From: Labilithrix luteola
GTDB taxonomy: Bacteria; Myxococcota_A; Polyangia; Polyangiales; Polyangiaceae
Direction: 5' to 3'
DNA: 64,000 nt
Assembly: GCF_001263205.1 (NCBI RefSeq)
Contig: NZ_CP012333.1
Location: 5,309,001-5,373,000 of the forward strand
Below, piece by piece: positions 26,595 through 35,978 of the stretch; the stretch's first letter is position 1; every line of letters begins with the position of its first letter. The position numbers were made by a program, and so were the translations under genes. A model generated the notes under the pieces. That model did no database searches, was not told the DNA's origin, and saw nothing but the letters and a program-made list of their open reading frames with translations.

Positions 26595-27602
26595 ATGAAA
26601 TCCGTGCAGGCCTCAACCATTCTCGGCATTGGTCACTACGTACCCTCGAAGGTCGTGACGAATCACGATCTCGCGAAGCTCATGACCACGTCCGACGAAT
26701 GGATCGTCCAGCGAAGCGGCATCAAGGAGCGTCGCTTCATCGAGCACTCGGGCATCGGCGCGAGCGACCTCGCCGTGCCGGCGTCGAAGATGGCGCTCGA
26801 GCACGCGGGGCTCACCGAGAAGGACATCGACGCGATCATCTTCGCGACGCTCTCGCCCGATCACAACTTCCCCGGCTCGGGGTGCTTCCTCGGCCACAAG
26901 CTCGGACTGCCCGGCGTTCCCGCACTCGACGTGCGCAACCAGTGCTCGGGCTTCCTCTACGGTCTCTCCATCGCCGACGCTTGGGTGCGCGCGGGCGTGT
27001 ACCGCAACATCTTGCTCGTCGGTTCCGAAGTCCACTCGACGGGCATCGAGCTCGCCGATCGCGGTCGTGACGTTGCGGTGCTCTTCGGCGACGGTGCAGG
27101 CGCGGCGATCATCGGCCCCGCGACCGAACCCGGTCAGGGCCTGAAGAGCCTCGAGCTCCACGCCGACGGCTCGGGCGCGAAGGAGCTCTGGCTCGAAGCG
27201 CCGGCGAGCGCGTACGACCCGCGCATCGACGAAGCGATGCTCGCCGAGGGCAAGCACTACCCGCAGATGAACGGCAAGCAGGTGTTCCGCTGGGCAACCG
27301 AGAAGATGCCCGAGGTGGCGCGCGCGGTCATGGAGCAGGCGAACATCGGTCCGGATCAGATCGATCTGTTCGTTCCGCACCAGGCGAACCTGCGCATCAA
27401 CCAGTTCGTCGGACAGAAGCTCGGCATCCCCGAGTCGAAGACCGTGGCCAACATCGAAACGTACGGCAACACCACGGCGGCAACGATTCCTCTCGGCCTT
27501 TCGGAGGCTTGGCGCGAGGGGCGCTGCCGTCGTGGCTCGAACGTCCTCTTCGCGGCTTTCGGCAGCGGTTTCACCTGGGGCGCCGCGGTCCTCACCCTCT
27601 GA
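26595..27602 (+). CDS. fabH: 3-oxoacyl-ACP synthase III (FabH family)
   Basis: 335 residues from ATG 26595, with GAGG-type RBS. The thiolase-fold catalytic triad is complete: Cys117 in RNQCSGFLYG, His262 in VPHQANLRI and Asn292 in YGNTTAATIP. Early TSDEWIVQRSGIKERR is typical of KAS III. It condenses acetyl-CoA or another acyl-CoA primer with malonyl-ACP to start fatty-acid (or a related polyketide) synthesis. No other fab gene is adjacent, so it may be an additional FabH copy making branched or special primers (inference). Confidence 0.9.
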   Translation: MKSVQASTILGIGHYVPSKVVTNHDLAKLMTTSDEWIVQRSGIKERRFIEHSGIGASDLAVPASKMALEHAGLTEKDIDAIIFATLSPDHNFPGSGCFLGHKLGLPGVPALDVRNQCSGFLYGLSIADAWVRAGVYRNILLVGSEVHSTGIELADRGRDVAVLFGDGAGAAIIGPATEPGQGLKSLELHADGSGAKELWLEAPASAYDPRIDEAMLAEGKHYPQMNGKQVFRWATEKMPEVARAVMEQANIGPDQIDLFVPHQANLRINQFVGQKLGIPESKTVANIETYGNTTAATIPLGLSEAWREGRCRRGSNVLFAAFGSGFTWGAAVLTL

Positions 27603-27659
27603 GGGTAGGCCGTCACCCTTCGAGAGCGCCTTCGAGCCCGGCCGTGTAAACTCCCGGGC

Positions 27660-29249
27660 GTGGGGCCGAGTCTTCTCGCACCGGGGCAACACGTCGGGCG
27701 ATACCTGATCGAGGTTCTCGTCGCGCGCGGCGGCATGGGGGCCGTGTATCGCGCGCGAGACATGGCTCTCGGCCGTGCCGTTGCGCTCAAGGTCCTCCGC
27801 GAGGAGTCGACGGGAAATGCGGAGAGCAACGCGCGCTTCCTCCGCGAGGCGCGCATTTCCGCCCAGCTCTCGCATCCGAACATCGTCGTCGTGTACGAGG
27901 CCGCCGAAGAAGGCGGCGTTCCGTATCTCGCCATGGAATGGATCGACGGCGTCACGCTGCTCGACGCGCTTCGCGGGATGTCGCTGGGCGATCGCGTGCG
28001 CGTCCTCGGCGAGGTGGCCGATGCGCTCGCTTTCGCGCACGAGCGCGGCGTGGTGCATCGCGACGTCAAACCGGCCAACGTTCTCATCGATGCACACGGC
28101 CGCGCGCGCCTTGCCGACTTCGGTATCGCGCGACAGACGAATGCGCGCCCCGAGACCTTCACGACACGCGAGGGAATGATCCTCGGCACGCCGAGGTACA
28201 TGGCGCCCGAACAGACGGCGTCGTCGAACGTGACGCCCGCCGCCGACCAGTTCGCATGGGGCGTGCTCGCGTACGAAGTCCTGACGGGCAGGCATCCGAG
28301 AGACGTCGTCGGTCCGAGCTTTCCGTTCCAGGGTATCGATCGGCTGCCATCGAATGTGCCGATTTCTCCTGCGGTAGCCGACATCGTTCGGCGGGCGACG
28401 GCGCTCGAGCCTCAGCACCGATTCCCGACGACACGCGATCTCGTCGAAGCATGGTCCTTCGCGAGCGCGAATGCGGCGGGCGCTCCCGCCCATCACGCAT
28501 CGATGGCATCGATGGGATCGATGGGACCGATGGCTCCGGTGCCGGCGATGCAACCCGCGAAGGCGACTGCGTCTCGCGGCGCTCCCATCGGGCAAGAGGC
28601 GCCGCCGAAGCGCGGTTTCGGGGCGATGGCCATCGCCGCCCTCGCGTTGGTCATCTGCGCGTGTCTCGGAACGATCGTGGGGTTCGCGTACAAGCTGAGT
28701 GGCGCTCAGGTCAGCGCAGCGCCGGTGTCGCCCGTCGTCCGTCCGAGTGCCACGACCTCACCCGTGCCTACGCCTTCGAGCGAGCCGTCCTCTTCTGCGC
28801 CTGCACCATCGGCCTCCTCCAGCAAGCCCACGTCCAGTGTGGCCCCCAGCAATCCGGTGAAGCCCGCGGCGCAACCTGCTCCAAGTACTGCTCCCGCGAA
28901 ACCCGTTGCGGGCGGGAAGTGTCTCTGCGCACCGACCGAGTACTACGACGACCTTGGCTCCACGGCGCTCTGCCCCGTAACGCCGGCCTTTGCGGAGTGT
29001 CGGGATGGCGTCATCGTGGTCTGCACAGGCCCGCTCAAGTCCGGCTCGTGCCCGAGCGACGTATACCCGTCGACCGCGCCATGGGGATCGCCCTGCAAAG
29101 GCGTGGATACCGCCGGCAAGGCGAGGACGGGAAAGGTCGTCAAACTCTGCAACGCGCCTACGCGCGTCTTTGGCGGCGCGCCCGGGGCCTCGTGCAAGGG
29201 CTACACGAACACGGGGCGCCTCGTCACCGGCAAGCTCGATTGCAACTGA
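27660..29249 (+). CDS. Membrane Ser/Thr protein kinase with cysteine-rich outer domain
   Basis: 529 residues from GTG 27660. Kinase core: ARGGMGAVY, K44 in VALKV, HRDVKPAN (133-140), DFGIA (153-157), MAPEQ; all catalytic residues present. A low-complexity Met/Ser/Gly/Pro stretch (MASMGSMGPMAP) leads to one membrane helix (about 322-345), then a Ser/Pro/Ala linker and a C-terminal outer domain of about 110 residues with ten cysteines (KCLCAP, ALCPVTPAFAEC, GSCPSD, SPCKG). That domain could be a ligand sensor stabilised by disulphides. The substrate is unknown. Confidence 0.94.
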   Translation: MGPSLLAPGQHVGRYLIEVLVARGGMGAVYRARDMALGRAVALKVLREESTGNAESNARFLREARISAQLSHPNIVVVYEAAEEGGVPYLAMEWIDGVTLLDALRGMSLGDRVRVLGEVADALAFAHERGVVHRDVKPANVLIDAHGRARLADFGIARQTNARPETFTTREGMILGTPRYMAPEQTASSNVTPAADQFAWGVLAYEVLTGRHPRDVVGPSFPFQGIDRLPSNVPISPAVADIVRRATALEPQHRFPTTRDLVEAWSFASANAAGAPAHHASMASMGSMGPMAPVPAMQPAKATASRGAPIGQEAPPKRGFGAMAIAALALVICACLGTIVGFAYKLSGAQVSAAPVSPVVRPSATTSPVPTPSSEPSSSAPAPSASSSKPTSSVAPSNPVKPAAQPAPSTAPAKPVAGGKCLCAPTEYYDDLGSTALCPVTPAFAECRDGVIVVCTGPLKSGSCPSDVYPSTAPWGSPCKGVDTAGKARTGKVVKLCNAPTRVFGGAPGASCKGYTNTGRLVTGKLDCN

Positions 29250-29329
29250 GCTGACGCCGTCCCCTGCCGCGTCCCGGGTGCGCTATACCCTTGGCCGCAA
29301 CGTCAACGAGCCAACCTAGGGAACGAGCG

Positions 29330-29884
29330 ATGGCGCACATCATCGAAGAGGCGAAGTCAGGGCGCGCGGGCTGCCGTACGTGTCGGAAGCCGATCGCGAA
29401 GGGTGAGCTCCGGTTTGGTGAAGAGGCGGAGAACCAGTTCGCCGAAGGAGGCGAGACGTCGTACCGCTGGCACCACATGGCGTGCGCGGCAACGTCGAAG
29501 TCCGCCGAGCTGCGCGCCACGATCAATGCTCACACCGGTCCGTCGATCCCCGCCGAGTTGATGGCCGATCTCGAGCGCCTCATGGCCGAGGCCGATGCGA
29601 AGAAGCCGCCGCCGTTTCCCCATGCGGACAAGGCGCCGTCCGGGCGCGCGAAGTGTCAGGGGTGTGGTGAGACCATCGCCAAGGGCGAGCTTCGCGTCGT
29701 GATCGAGCGCGACATCGAACGCGGCATGACGGTGACGAAGGGCGCGGGCTACCTCCACCCGAAGTGCGCTGCGGCGTACGTCGAGGAGCACGGTGGAACG
29801 CACGCGGCGCTCACCGAGGGCCTGCACGCCAACACGCGCGGCCTCACGGATCAGGAGCTCGATCTCCTTTTCTCCGAGGTTTGA
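29330..29884 (+). CDS. Protein with two tandem PARP-type zinc fingers
   Basis: 184 residues from ATG 29330 (RBS AGGGA). Two copies of the zf-PARP pattern C-x2-C-x30-H-x2-C are visible: Cys15, Cys18, His49, Cys52 and Cys109, Cys112, His143, Cys146. Both contain the same IAKGELR phrase after the first Cys pair. In eukaryotic PARP1 and DNA ligase III this finger binds DNA breaks. There is no catalytic ADP-ribosyltransferase domain, and helices link the two fingers. It may sense nicked DNA or recruit partners (inference). No obvious operon; a kinase is upstream and a propeller lipoprotein downstream. Confidence 0.85.
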   Translation: MAHIIEEAKSGRAGCRTCRKPIAKGELRFGEEAENQFAEGGETSYRWHHMACAATSKSAELRATINAHTGPSIPAELMADLERLMAEADAKKPPPFPHADKAPSGRAKCQGCGETIAKGELRVVIERDIERGMTVTKGAGYLHPKCAAAYVEEHGGTHAALTEGLHANTRGLTDQELDLLFSEV

Positions 29885-29932
29885 TGCGTTTGCCCGCGTG
29901 CAGCGGGTCGAACGAACACGACGCCGGAACCT

Positions 29933-32215
29933 GTGGCACCCGTCGGTGTCAGAGGTTCCGTGCTGCCTCGATTTCTAGGTTTTGGGGTCTCGGCGCTCGC
30001 TCTCACCGCGTGCGCGGCCGGTCATCACGTCGCTTCGAACGCGCCTGATCCGCGACCTGCGGCCACGAGCGCGCCGAAGGAGGAGAGCCCCGCGAAACCG
30101 CCGGCGGCTGTCGCCGATGCACCGGCCGTGTCGACGCCGATGGCCGGTGAACCGTCCGCTGCGACCCTTGCCGACGCGCGGCTCGTCGCTATTTCGTGCG
30201 AGAGCCGTGAGAAGGAGATCGCGACGCGCATCGAACGGATGCGCGAAGAGGTCGATGCCAAGTTCAAGGAATGGCACGACGAACAGCCGGCGTGCTGGGC
30301 GGAAGACCGAAAGCGCGAAGCCGAACGTCGGGAGTTCGAAGCATGCATCGCGCGCGGAGAATGCGGCTACGGCCTCGGCCTCTCGGGCGTCGGTGAAGGA
30401 GGCGGCGGCTCAGGGTGGGGATTTGGGGCCGGCTCGATCGGGACGATCGGGCACGCCACGGGGCGCGCCTCGTACCGGATGGGGGCCAGCGTGGCCGGGC
30501 GCGCTGTGGGCGTGCGGAAGGCCGAGTCGATGTCTCGCACGAACACGCAAGTGGTGAGCGTGGACGAAGCGGACATCGTCAAGACCGATGGTCGCTGGGT
30601 CTACGTCGTCGCCAATGGCGCGCTCCGAATCGTGGAGGCGCTCTCTCCGCACGTCGTTTCGACCACCAAAGTGCCCGGCGTCTCGCGCGATATGTTCATC
30701 GAAGGCGATCGCGCCGTCGTCTTCACGTCGAGCCGTAGCGGAGCCGATCGATGCACCTACGGCTACGACTGCACGGTTGCCGGCGACGGCTCATCGACCA
30801 CGATCCACGTCTTCGACGTCACCGATCGTGCCGCTCCCAGGTCGCTCCGGCGGATCGAGATGTCGGGATCGCTCATCACGTCGCGTCGTATCGGGAACAC
30901 CGTGCACACGGTCGTCGCCGACGGTGACTCGGCCGACGGTCACTACCAGGCATGGCCCGACGACTTGCCGATGTGCGGCACGCCTCAAGCCGTCGTCGTC
31001 GCCAAGCTTGCGAAGCTGAAAGCCGAGAACGAGCGTGTGATTCGCGCGAGCACGTCGCTGCCGAAAATGAGCGATCGCGGCGTCGATCGGCCTCTCTGCG
31101 CCGGCCTGCTCGAGAGCAAGGGAGACTCCGCGCACACGTTCACGAGCCTCGTCTCGTTCGACATGACGAAAGACGACCAGCCGGCCGTGACGGCAACGGT
31201 GCGCAGCCGACCCGGTGCCGTCTTCGCCTCCGAAGACGCGCTCTACATGTCCACGACGCGCCGAAAAGGGCGTGAAGGATGGCGCTCGTACTATGCGTCG
31301 GTCGACGAGACGAGCGAGCTCCACAAATTCAGGATTGGTGCGACCCCGAGCGCGACGCGGTACGTCGGCACCGGCGTCGTCCCCGGGCACGTCCTGAACC
31401 AGTTCTCGATGGACCAGTGGCACGGCTACTTGCGCGTCGCCACGACGCGCGGCCGCGTTCCGAGTCCCGACGTCGAGAGCTCGATCTCGATGATGGCCGA
31501 AGGCGAAGGTGGGAGTCTCGTGCGCGTCGGGTCGGTCGACCACATTGCGCGCGGTGAAGACATCCGAGCCGTGCGCTTCGACGACGACCGCGGCTATATC
31601 GTGACGTTCAAGAAGACCGATCCGCTCTTCGTCCTCGACTTGCACGACGTCGCGCAGCCGAAGATTCTCGGCGAATTGAAGATCCCGGGCTTCTCGACGT
31701 ACATCCACCGGCTCGATCCGAACCATCTCCTTTCGATCGGATTCGACGCCAACGATCACGGTGACTTTGCCTACTTCGACGGCGTCATCCTGCAGCTCTT
31801 CGACGTGACGAATCCCACCGATCCTCGATTGCTCCACAAGGAGAAGCTCGGCACGCGCGGCTCGAGCTCGGCGGCGGCGACCGATCATCTCGCCTTCAAC
31901 TACTTCGCCGAAAAGCAGCTCCTCGCGATCCCCATGACGCTCTGCGAAGGCGGAGGAGACGGCAGAAACGGTGACCAGCTGGCGTTCAGCGGCCTGCTCG
32001 TCTATCGCGTGAGCCCCGAAACCGGATTCCAGAAGCTCGGCGGCGTCGATCACGGCAAACGCGGCGTCGACTGCAGCACGTGGTGGTCGAACGCGCGGTC
32101 TGCCGTCGTGCGGAGCGTCTTCCTCGACGACCTCGTCTACTCGATGGCCACCGACCGCCTCAAAGTCCAGCGCATGAGCGCCTTCGGCACCGACCTCGCG
32201 GACATCAAGCTCTAG
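29933..32215 (+). CDS. Secreted lipoprotein with C-terminal beta-propeller domain
   Basis: 760 residues from GTG 29933 (GTG 29960 would give a tidier signal). Leader LGFGVSALALTAC has a lipobox. An Ala/Pro linker and a charged helix (about 85-140) with two cysteines follow, then a glycine-rich patch. The propeller domain begins TNTQVVSVDEADIVKTDGRW, the family signature of beta-propeller secreted proteins (PF09826-like), with repeated YVV/DLHDVAQP/LFDVTNPTDP strands. The final TAG shares a CTAG with the convergent gene's stop. Cell-surface binding role inferred; the ligand is unknown. Confidence 0.85.
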   Translation: MAPVGVRGSVLPRFLGFGVSALALTACAAGHHVASNAPDPRPAATSAPKEESPAKPPAAVADAPAVSTPMAGEPSAATLADARLVAISCESREKEIATRIERMREEVDAKFKEWHDEQPACWAEDRKREAERREFEACIARGECGYGLGLSGVGEGGGGSGWGFGAGSIGTIGHATGRASYRMGASVAGRAVGVRKAESMSRTNTQVVSVDEADIVKTDGRWVYVVANGALRIVEALSPHVVSTTKVPGVSRDMFIEGDRAVVFTSSRSGADRCTYGYDCTVAGDGSSTTIHVFDVTDRAAPRSLRRIEMSGSLITSRRIGNTVHTVVADGDSADGHYQAWPDDLPMCGTPQAVVVAKLAKLKAENERVIRASTSLPKMSDRGVDRPLCAGLLESKGDSAHTFTSLVSFDMTKDDQPAVTATVRSRPGAVFASEDALYMSTTRRKGREGWRSYYASVDETSELHKFRIGATPSATRYVGTGVVPGHVLNQFSMDQWHGYLRVATTRGRVPSPDVESSISMMAEGEGGSLVRVGSVDHIARGEDIRAVRFDDDRGYIVTFKKTDPLFVLDLHDVAQPKILGELKIPGFSTYIHRLDPNHLLSIGFDANDHGDFAYFDGVILQLFDVTNPTDPRLLHKEKLGTRGSSSAAATDHLAFNYFAEKQLLAIPMTLCEGGGDGRNGDQLAFSGLLVYRVSPETGFQKLGGVDHGKRGVDCSTWWSNARSAVVRSVFLDDLVYSMATDRLKVQRMSAFGTDLADIKL

Positions 32216-34041
32216 ATCGAAATGCCGCGCGTTCGGAGTACGTCGCGCAGGGCGGCCTGCACGTCGGGGGCGGTGGTGTGCATGGCGGTGCGTGCCAGAT
32301 CGACGAAGCGGGCGCCGCGCGAGCGCTTGAGGCCGTCGAGCGCGGAGGCGCGGTCGGCCGGAGCACCGTGCTCGAGGACGCCGAGGAGGAACTCGGCGGC
32401 CTCCATCGTGTCGACGCGCGCCAGGGCGCGCAGCGCTGCGGCTCGCACCTGAGGCTGCGGGGCCTCGCGCACGATGCGCGAGAGAGGATCGAAGGCGTGC
32501 TGGAAATACAGCGATTCGACCGCCTTCGCCGCTTGCTCCACGACCGCGGGATCCGGATCACGGAGACCCGTGCGCACGGTGACGAAGCTGCGCTTGAAGA
32601 AGAGCTGCTGCATGGCGCCGAGGACGGCGACCTTCACCGCTCGCTCGGTGCGTGTGAAGAGCTTCTCGAGCGGAGATAGGACCGCATAGAGCTGGAGCTG
32701 CGCCAGCTGATCGGCGAGGCGCACACGCGCATTGGTGGCCGGGCCGCTCGCGTCTTCGGGGCGACCTTCGACGGCGAAGGCCGTGAGGCGGGCGAGCATC
32801 GCCTTGCGGCGAATCAGATCGGGCCAGCGTCGATCGAGAAGGACGTCGGCGCAGGCTTCGGCGGCGCTGCCTTGCTGCTCCCACTCCATGAGGTCGACGT
32901 GCCAGACGTCGGGGAAGTGATTGTCTTGCCGCAGGTGCGAGGGGAGGGGAGCTGTCTCGATGGCTTCGTCGCGCACGCCCTGATAGCGCTTGGCCGCACG
33001 CGCATAGTGCTTCTGCCGCGCGGGCTCGAGATCCATCGTGGCGAGGTCGGTGTAGAGGGCACCGACGCGTCCGTAGTGGCCCACTTCACCGAACGCGAGG
33101 ATCGCGGCAAGCAGGGCGTTTTCGGCGATTTCGGGCGGTGCACCGCGCTGCAGGTGCTGCTTCGATACCTCGCGCCAGAGCTCCGCCTGGACCACGACGT
33201 AGTGCGCCGACGTGCTCGCCATCCCGAGCGTTCGCGCGTAGTCCGCCGCTTCGCGCGCGAGTGTGGCCGCTGCCGACAGCTCCCCGCGCTCTTTTGCGGC
33301 TTGCAGCGCATCTTCGAAGTACTGCAGCGCGAAGTATTTCAGGTGGTCTTCGCGCAGGATGCGGATGCAATTGACGAAGCCCTCGAGCACGTCTTCGAAC
33401 ATGCCGCTCTCGCGACCGATCTGGACGAGCACCTGGAAACCGTCGAAGGCGCGCTCTCGCTGGCCGACGCTCTCGAAGTAGTCCGCCGCTTCCTCGAGCA
33501 GCCGCACGGACGCCACGGTTGCCTCGCGCGCTTGGCGGAGGTCGTCGCATTTCTTCGCGCAGCGCGCGAGGTTGAACTGGACGAGCGCGGCGTTGTACGC
33601 GTCGGCGCCGGCCGAAGCGAGCTGGCCGAGGCGTGACCAGAGAGCGCGTGCACCACGCCAGTCGCCGGCTTTCTCGCGGTAGATGGCGGCGGAGGCGACG
33701 AGGCCGGCGTTTTCCATCTCGCGGGCAGCTCCGGCCATGTCGCCCGTGGCCGCGAGCGTGCGCGCCCGATCGACCGAGGGCACGTTCGGAAGCATCGCCA
33801 TGGCGATCTTCCAGGCCTCGGCATCGGAGAGCGCCATGTACCAGAGCACCGTGAGCGCGCTCCGAGGGTCGTTTCGCCGCGAGAGCACCTCGGCGAGTGG
33901 CCGGAGCACGGACACGTAGTCGTGCTCGGCGACGTGCGTTTGCGACGCGGCCGCGACGAGCGAGTTGGCTGCATCGTCGAGATCACCGCGGGCAATCGCC
34001 GCGCGGGCGCGCTCTCGGAGCTGATAGAGATCGTCGAGCAT
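32212..34041 (-). CDS. TPR/HEAT repeat protein
   Basis: 609 residues, no signal or membrane helix. The first two thirds are TPR-like helical pairs (AIARGDLDDAANSLVAAASQ, NDPRSALTVLWYMAL, EKAGDWRGARALWSRLGQ, ALQYFEDALQAAKERG). The last third changes to HEAT repeats (GLRDPDPAVVEQAAKAVESL, APQPQVRAAALRALARVDTM). Such proteins are scaffolds. The minus-strand stop uses the CTA of the CTAG shared with the propeller gene. Upstream of the start there is a small cctag triple repeat (about 34050-34064). A specific partner cannot be named. Confidence 0.82.
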   Translation of the reverse strand: MLDDLYQLRERARAAIARGDLDDAANSLVAAASQTHVAEHDYVSVLRPLAEVLSRRNDPRSALTVLWYMALSDAEAWKIAMAMLPNVPSVDRARTLAATGDMAGAAREMENAGLVASAAIYREKAGDWRGARALWSRLGQLASAGADAYNAALVQFNLARCAKKCDDLRQAREATVASVRLLEEAADYFESVGQRERAFDGFQVLVQIGRESGMFEDVLEGFVNCIRILREDHLKYFALQYFEDALQAAKERGELSAAATLAREAADYARTLGMASTSAHYVVVQAELWREVSKQHLQRGAPPEIAENALLAAILAFGEVGHYGRVGALYTDLATMDLEPARQKHYARAAKRYQGVRDEAIETAPLPSHLRQDNHFPDVWHVDLMEWEQQGSAAEACADVLLDRRWPDLIRRKAMLARLTAFAVEGRPEDASGPATNARVRLADQLAQLQLYAVLSPLEKLFTRTERAVKVAVLGAMQQLFFKRSFVTVRTGLRDPDPAVVEQAAKAVESLYFQHAFDPLSRIVREAPQPQVRAAALRALARVDTMEAAEFLLGVLEHGAPADRASALDGLKRSRGARFVDLARTAMHTTAPDVQAALRDVLRTRGISI

Positions 34042-34111
34042 CGAGCGATTCCTAGCCTAGCCTAGCCGGAATTCGTCTCGAGGAGGCGCGCGCGATCAGG
34101 CGCTCACGTCG

Positions 34112-34936
34112 TCACGTGGGGGGAAGGCTCCGCCGTTCCGAAACGGGGCCGCCGTTGCGGCGACGCTTCGCGAGATCACGCGGGAGCGCGATGACCGTCT
34201 CGATGATGCCGATGACGACGTAGAACGAGAGTAGCCAGACCAGCACGAACGCCGGCTTGGTCTGCAGTGAGACCACCGCGCTCGAGACGACGGCGAAGAG
34301 GACGAGGCCGACGGAGCGCGCGTTGAGCTTCAGGTCTTTGAACGACCGGAAGCGGATGGTCGAAACCTGGAGGAAGGCGAGGAAGCCCGTCAGCGCCATC
34401 ATCGGGTAGACGTACTTCGAGCTCGACAGCTCGCCGCCGATCGCGTGGTTCGCGACGATGAGCGAGATGAGGATGCCCGCGGCGCCCGGAACGGGCAGGC
34501 CGACGATGTACTTGCTCGGCTTGGTGGGCTTTCCGCCTTCACCCATCGAGAGCACGTTGAAACGCGCAAGACGGACGGCGCCCGCCGCCGCGAACGTGAA
34601 TGCGATGACGAGGCCGAGCGTGCCCTTCTGGAAGAGCGACCAGCGATAAACGAGCAGGGCAGGGGCCACGCCGAACGAGACGACGTCGGCGAGGGAGTCG
34701 ATCTGCAGGCCGAACGCGCTCTGGGTCTTCGTGAGCCGTGCCACGCGGCCGTCGAGCATGTCGAAGAACAGCGCGTAGACGAGCAGGAGGGACGCTCGAT
34801 AGAAGTCGTCGTCACCCGTCGCCGCGCCGCTGATGCGGATCGAATCGAACCCGCAAAAGATGCTCGAGAGCGTGATCATGTTCGGCAGAAGAAACAGGGT
34901 TTTCCTGAGATCGAGCTTCCGCCGAGATGCTGCCAT
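34112..34936 (-). CDS. pssA: CDP-diacylglycerol-serine O-phosphatidyltransferase
   Basis: 274 residues. The CDP-alcohol phosphotransferase signature D-x2-DG-x2-AR-x8-G-x3-D-x3-D is complete (Asp59 to Asp84). An N-terminal LFLLPNMITLSSIFCGF and about seven membrane helices match the PssA family. It makes phosphatidylserine from CDP-diacylglycerol and serine at the inner membrane, the first step to phosphatidylethanolamine. No psd decarboxylase gene is adjacent. Divergent from the YbgF-like gene. Confidence 0.92.
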   Translation of the reverse strand: MAASRRKLDLRKTLFLLPNMITLSSIFCGFDSIRISGAATGDDDFYRASLLLVYALFFDMLDGRVARLTKTQSAFGLQIDSLADVVSFGVAPALLVYRWSLFQKGTLGLVIAFTFAAAGAVRLARFNVLSMGEGGKPTKPSKYIVGLPVPGAAGILISLIVANHAIGGELSSSKYVYPMMALTGFLAFLQVSTIRFRSFKDLKLNARSVGLVLFAVVSSAVVSLQTKPAFVLVWLLSFYVVIGIIETVIALPRDLAKRRRNGGPVSERRSLPPT

Positions 34937-35072
34937 GGACCGAACTCTGCCTTAGGTGGAAGGCTTCGTAAAGCCTACGCTGCCTCTCCGAACGAGTGAC
35001 TGGACATACGCCCCGCGGCCCCGTTCGGCCAGAAATTGGCCCGTGACGGCTGCGCCTTCTACCCTTCACTCC

Positions 35073-35978
35073 GTGGGCGTCGTGCGTTTTGTGGTTTTAC
35101 CGTCGCGCTGGCAGCGCTGGCTCGGCTTCGGCGTGATCCTGAGCGCGAGCGCGTCGGGGTGCGCGCACGAGAGCGCCGAGACCCGGCAGATGGCCGAGAT
35201 GCGTGAGACAATCACCCGCATCCAGGGCGATCGCGATCGGATGGACCAGCGGCTCGGCGCGCTCGAAGTGGCCATGGCCGAGGAGAAGGGCGCGCGTGAG
35301 AAGGAGACCGCCTCTCGCGGCGCGGCTCCTCCCGCGGCTCCCCCACCGCGCACCGTCTCGCTCGGCGCGGGCGAGGCAACGCACGAAAGCGACGATCCCA
35401 ACGACACGAGCGCGCGCCCCGAGATTCGCGTGGTCGGTGTTCCGGGCGCCAATTCGCGCAACGCACGAGGCAAGTCGCGTCGAAACGACGACGGCGACGT
35501 TTCTGCGCTCCGTGCCGAGGGGCGCTCGAGCGCCCTCGATCCCGATGCGAAGAAGGCCTACGAAAACGGCCTCTCGCAGGTTCAGGGCAAGCAGTACGAT
35601 CGGGGCCTCGAGACGCTCACCGCGTTTCTCGTGCGCTGGCCCGACCACCCCTACGCCGAGAACGCCATGTACTGGCGTGGTGAGGCTTACTACGCGCAGG
35701 GCGAGTACTTGCGGGCGGCCGAGCAGTTCGAGGCCGTGCTTGCGCGCTTCGCCGGGGGCTCGAAGGCGCCCGACGCGCTCCTGAAGCTCGGTCTGTGCCA
35801 CGACCGGCTCGGGGGCTCTGCCCGCGCGCGGGAATACTGGGATCGCCTGAAGAACGAATATCCACGCAGCGACGCGGTGAAGAAGATCCCGTCGCCATCG
35901 CGAGAGACCGGAGCACGAGGGGCCGCCGCACCTCGCTCCGATGAGAGCTCCACGAAGGGTCCGAAGGAGAGTCGATGA
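35073..35978 (+). CDS. YbgF/CpoB-like lipoprotein with coiled coil and TPR
   Basis: About 301 residues if translation begins at GTG 35073 (GTG 35082 is equally good; no strong RBS seen). The signal ends in a lipobox SASGC. A short coiled coil (MAEMRETITRIQGDRDRMDQ) and a Pro/Arg-rich linker precede two or three TPRs (KKAYENGLSQVQGKQYDRGL, NAMYWRGEAYYAQGEYLRAA, DALLKLGLCHDRLGGSARAR). The layout matches the Tol-Pal-associated YbgF/CpoB, which coordinates outer-membrane constriction and peptidoglycan synthesis. No tol or pal gene is adjacent. Its stop overlaps the LysM gene start (ATGA). Confidence 0.82.
   Translation: MGVVRFVVLPSRWQRWLGFGVILSASASGCAHESAETRQMAEMRETITRIQGDRDRMDQRLGALEVAMAEEKGAREKETASRGAAPPAAPPPRTVSLGAGEATHESDDPNDTSARPEIRVVGVPGANSRNARGKSRRNDDGDVSALRAEGRSSALDPDAKKAYENGLSQVQGKQYDRGLETLTAFLVRWPDHPYAENAMYWRGEAYYAQGEYLRAAEQFEAVLARFAGGSKAPDALLKLGLCHDRLGGSARAREYWDRLKNEYPRSDAVKKIPSPSRETGARGAAAPRSDESSTKGPKESR

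Noticed and set aside
32212..32679. Long plus-strand frames after the propeller gene
   Set aside because: They are antisense to the HEAT repeats of the minus-strand TPR/HEAT protein and are Arg-rich with no family features.
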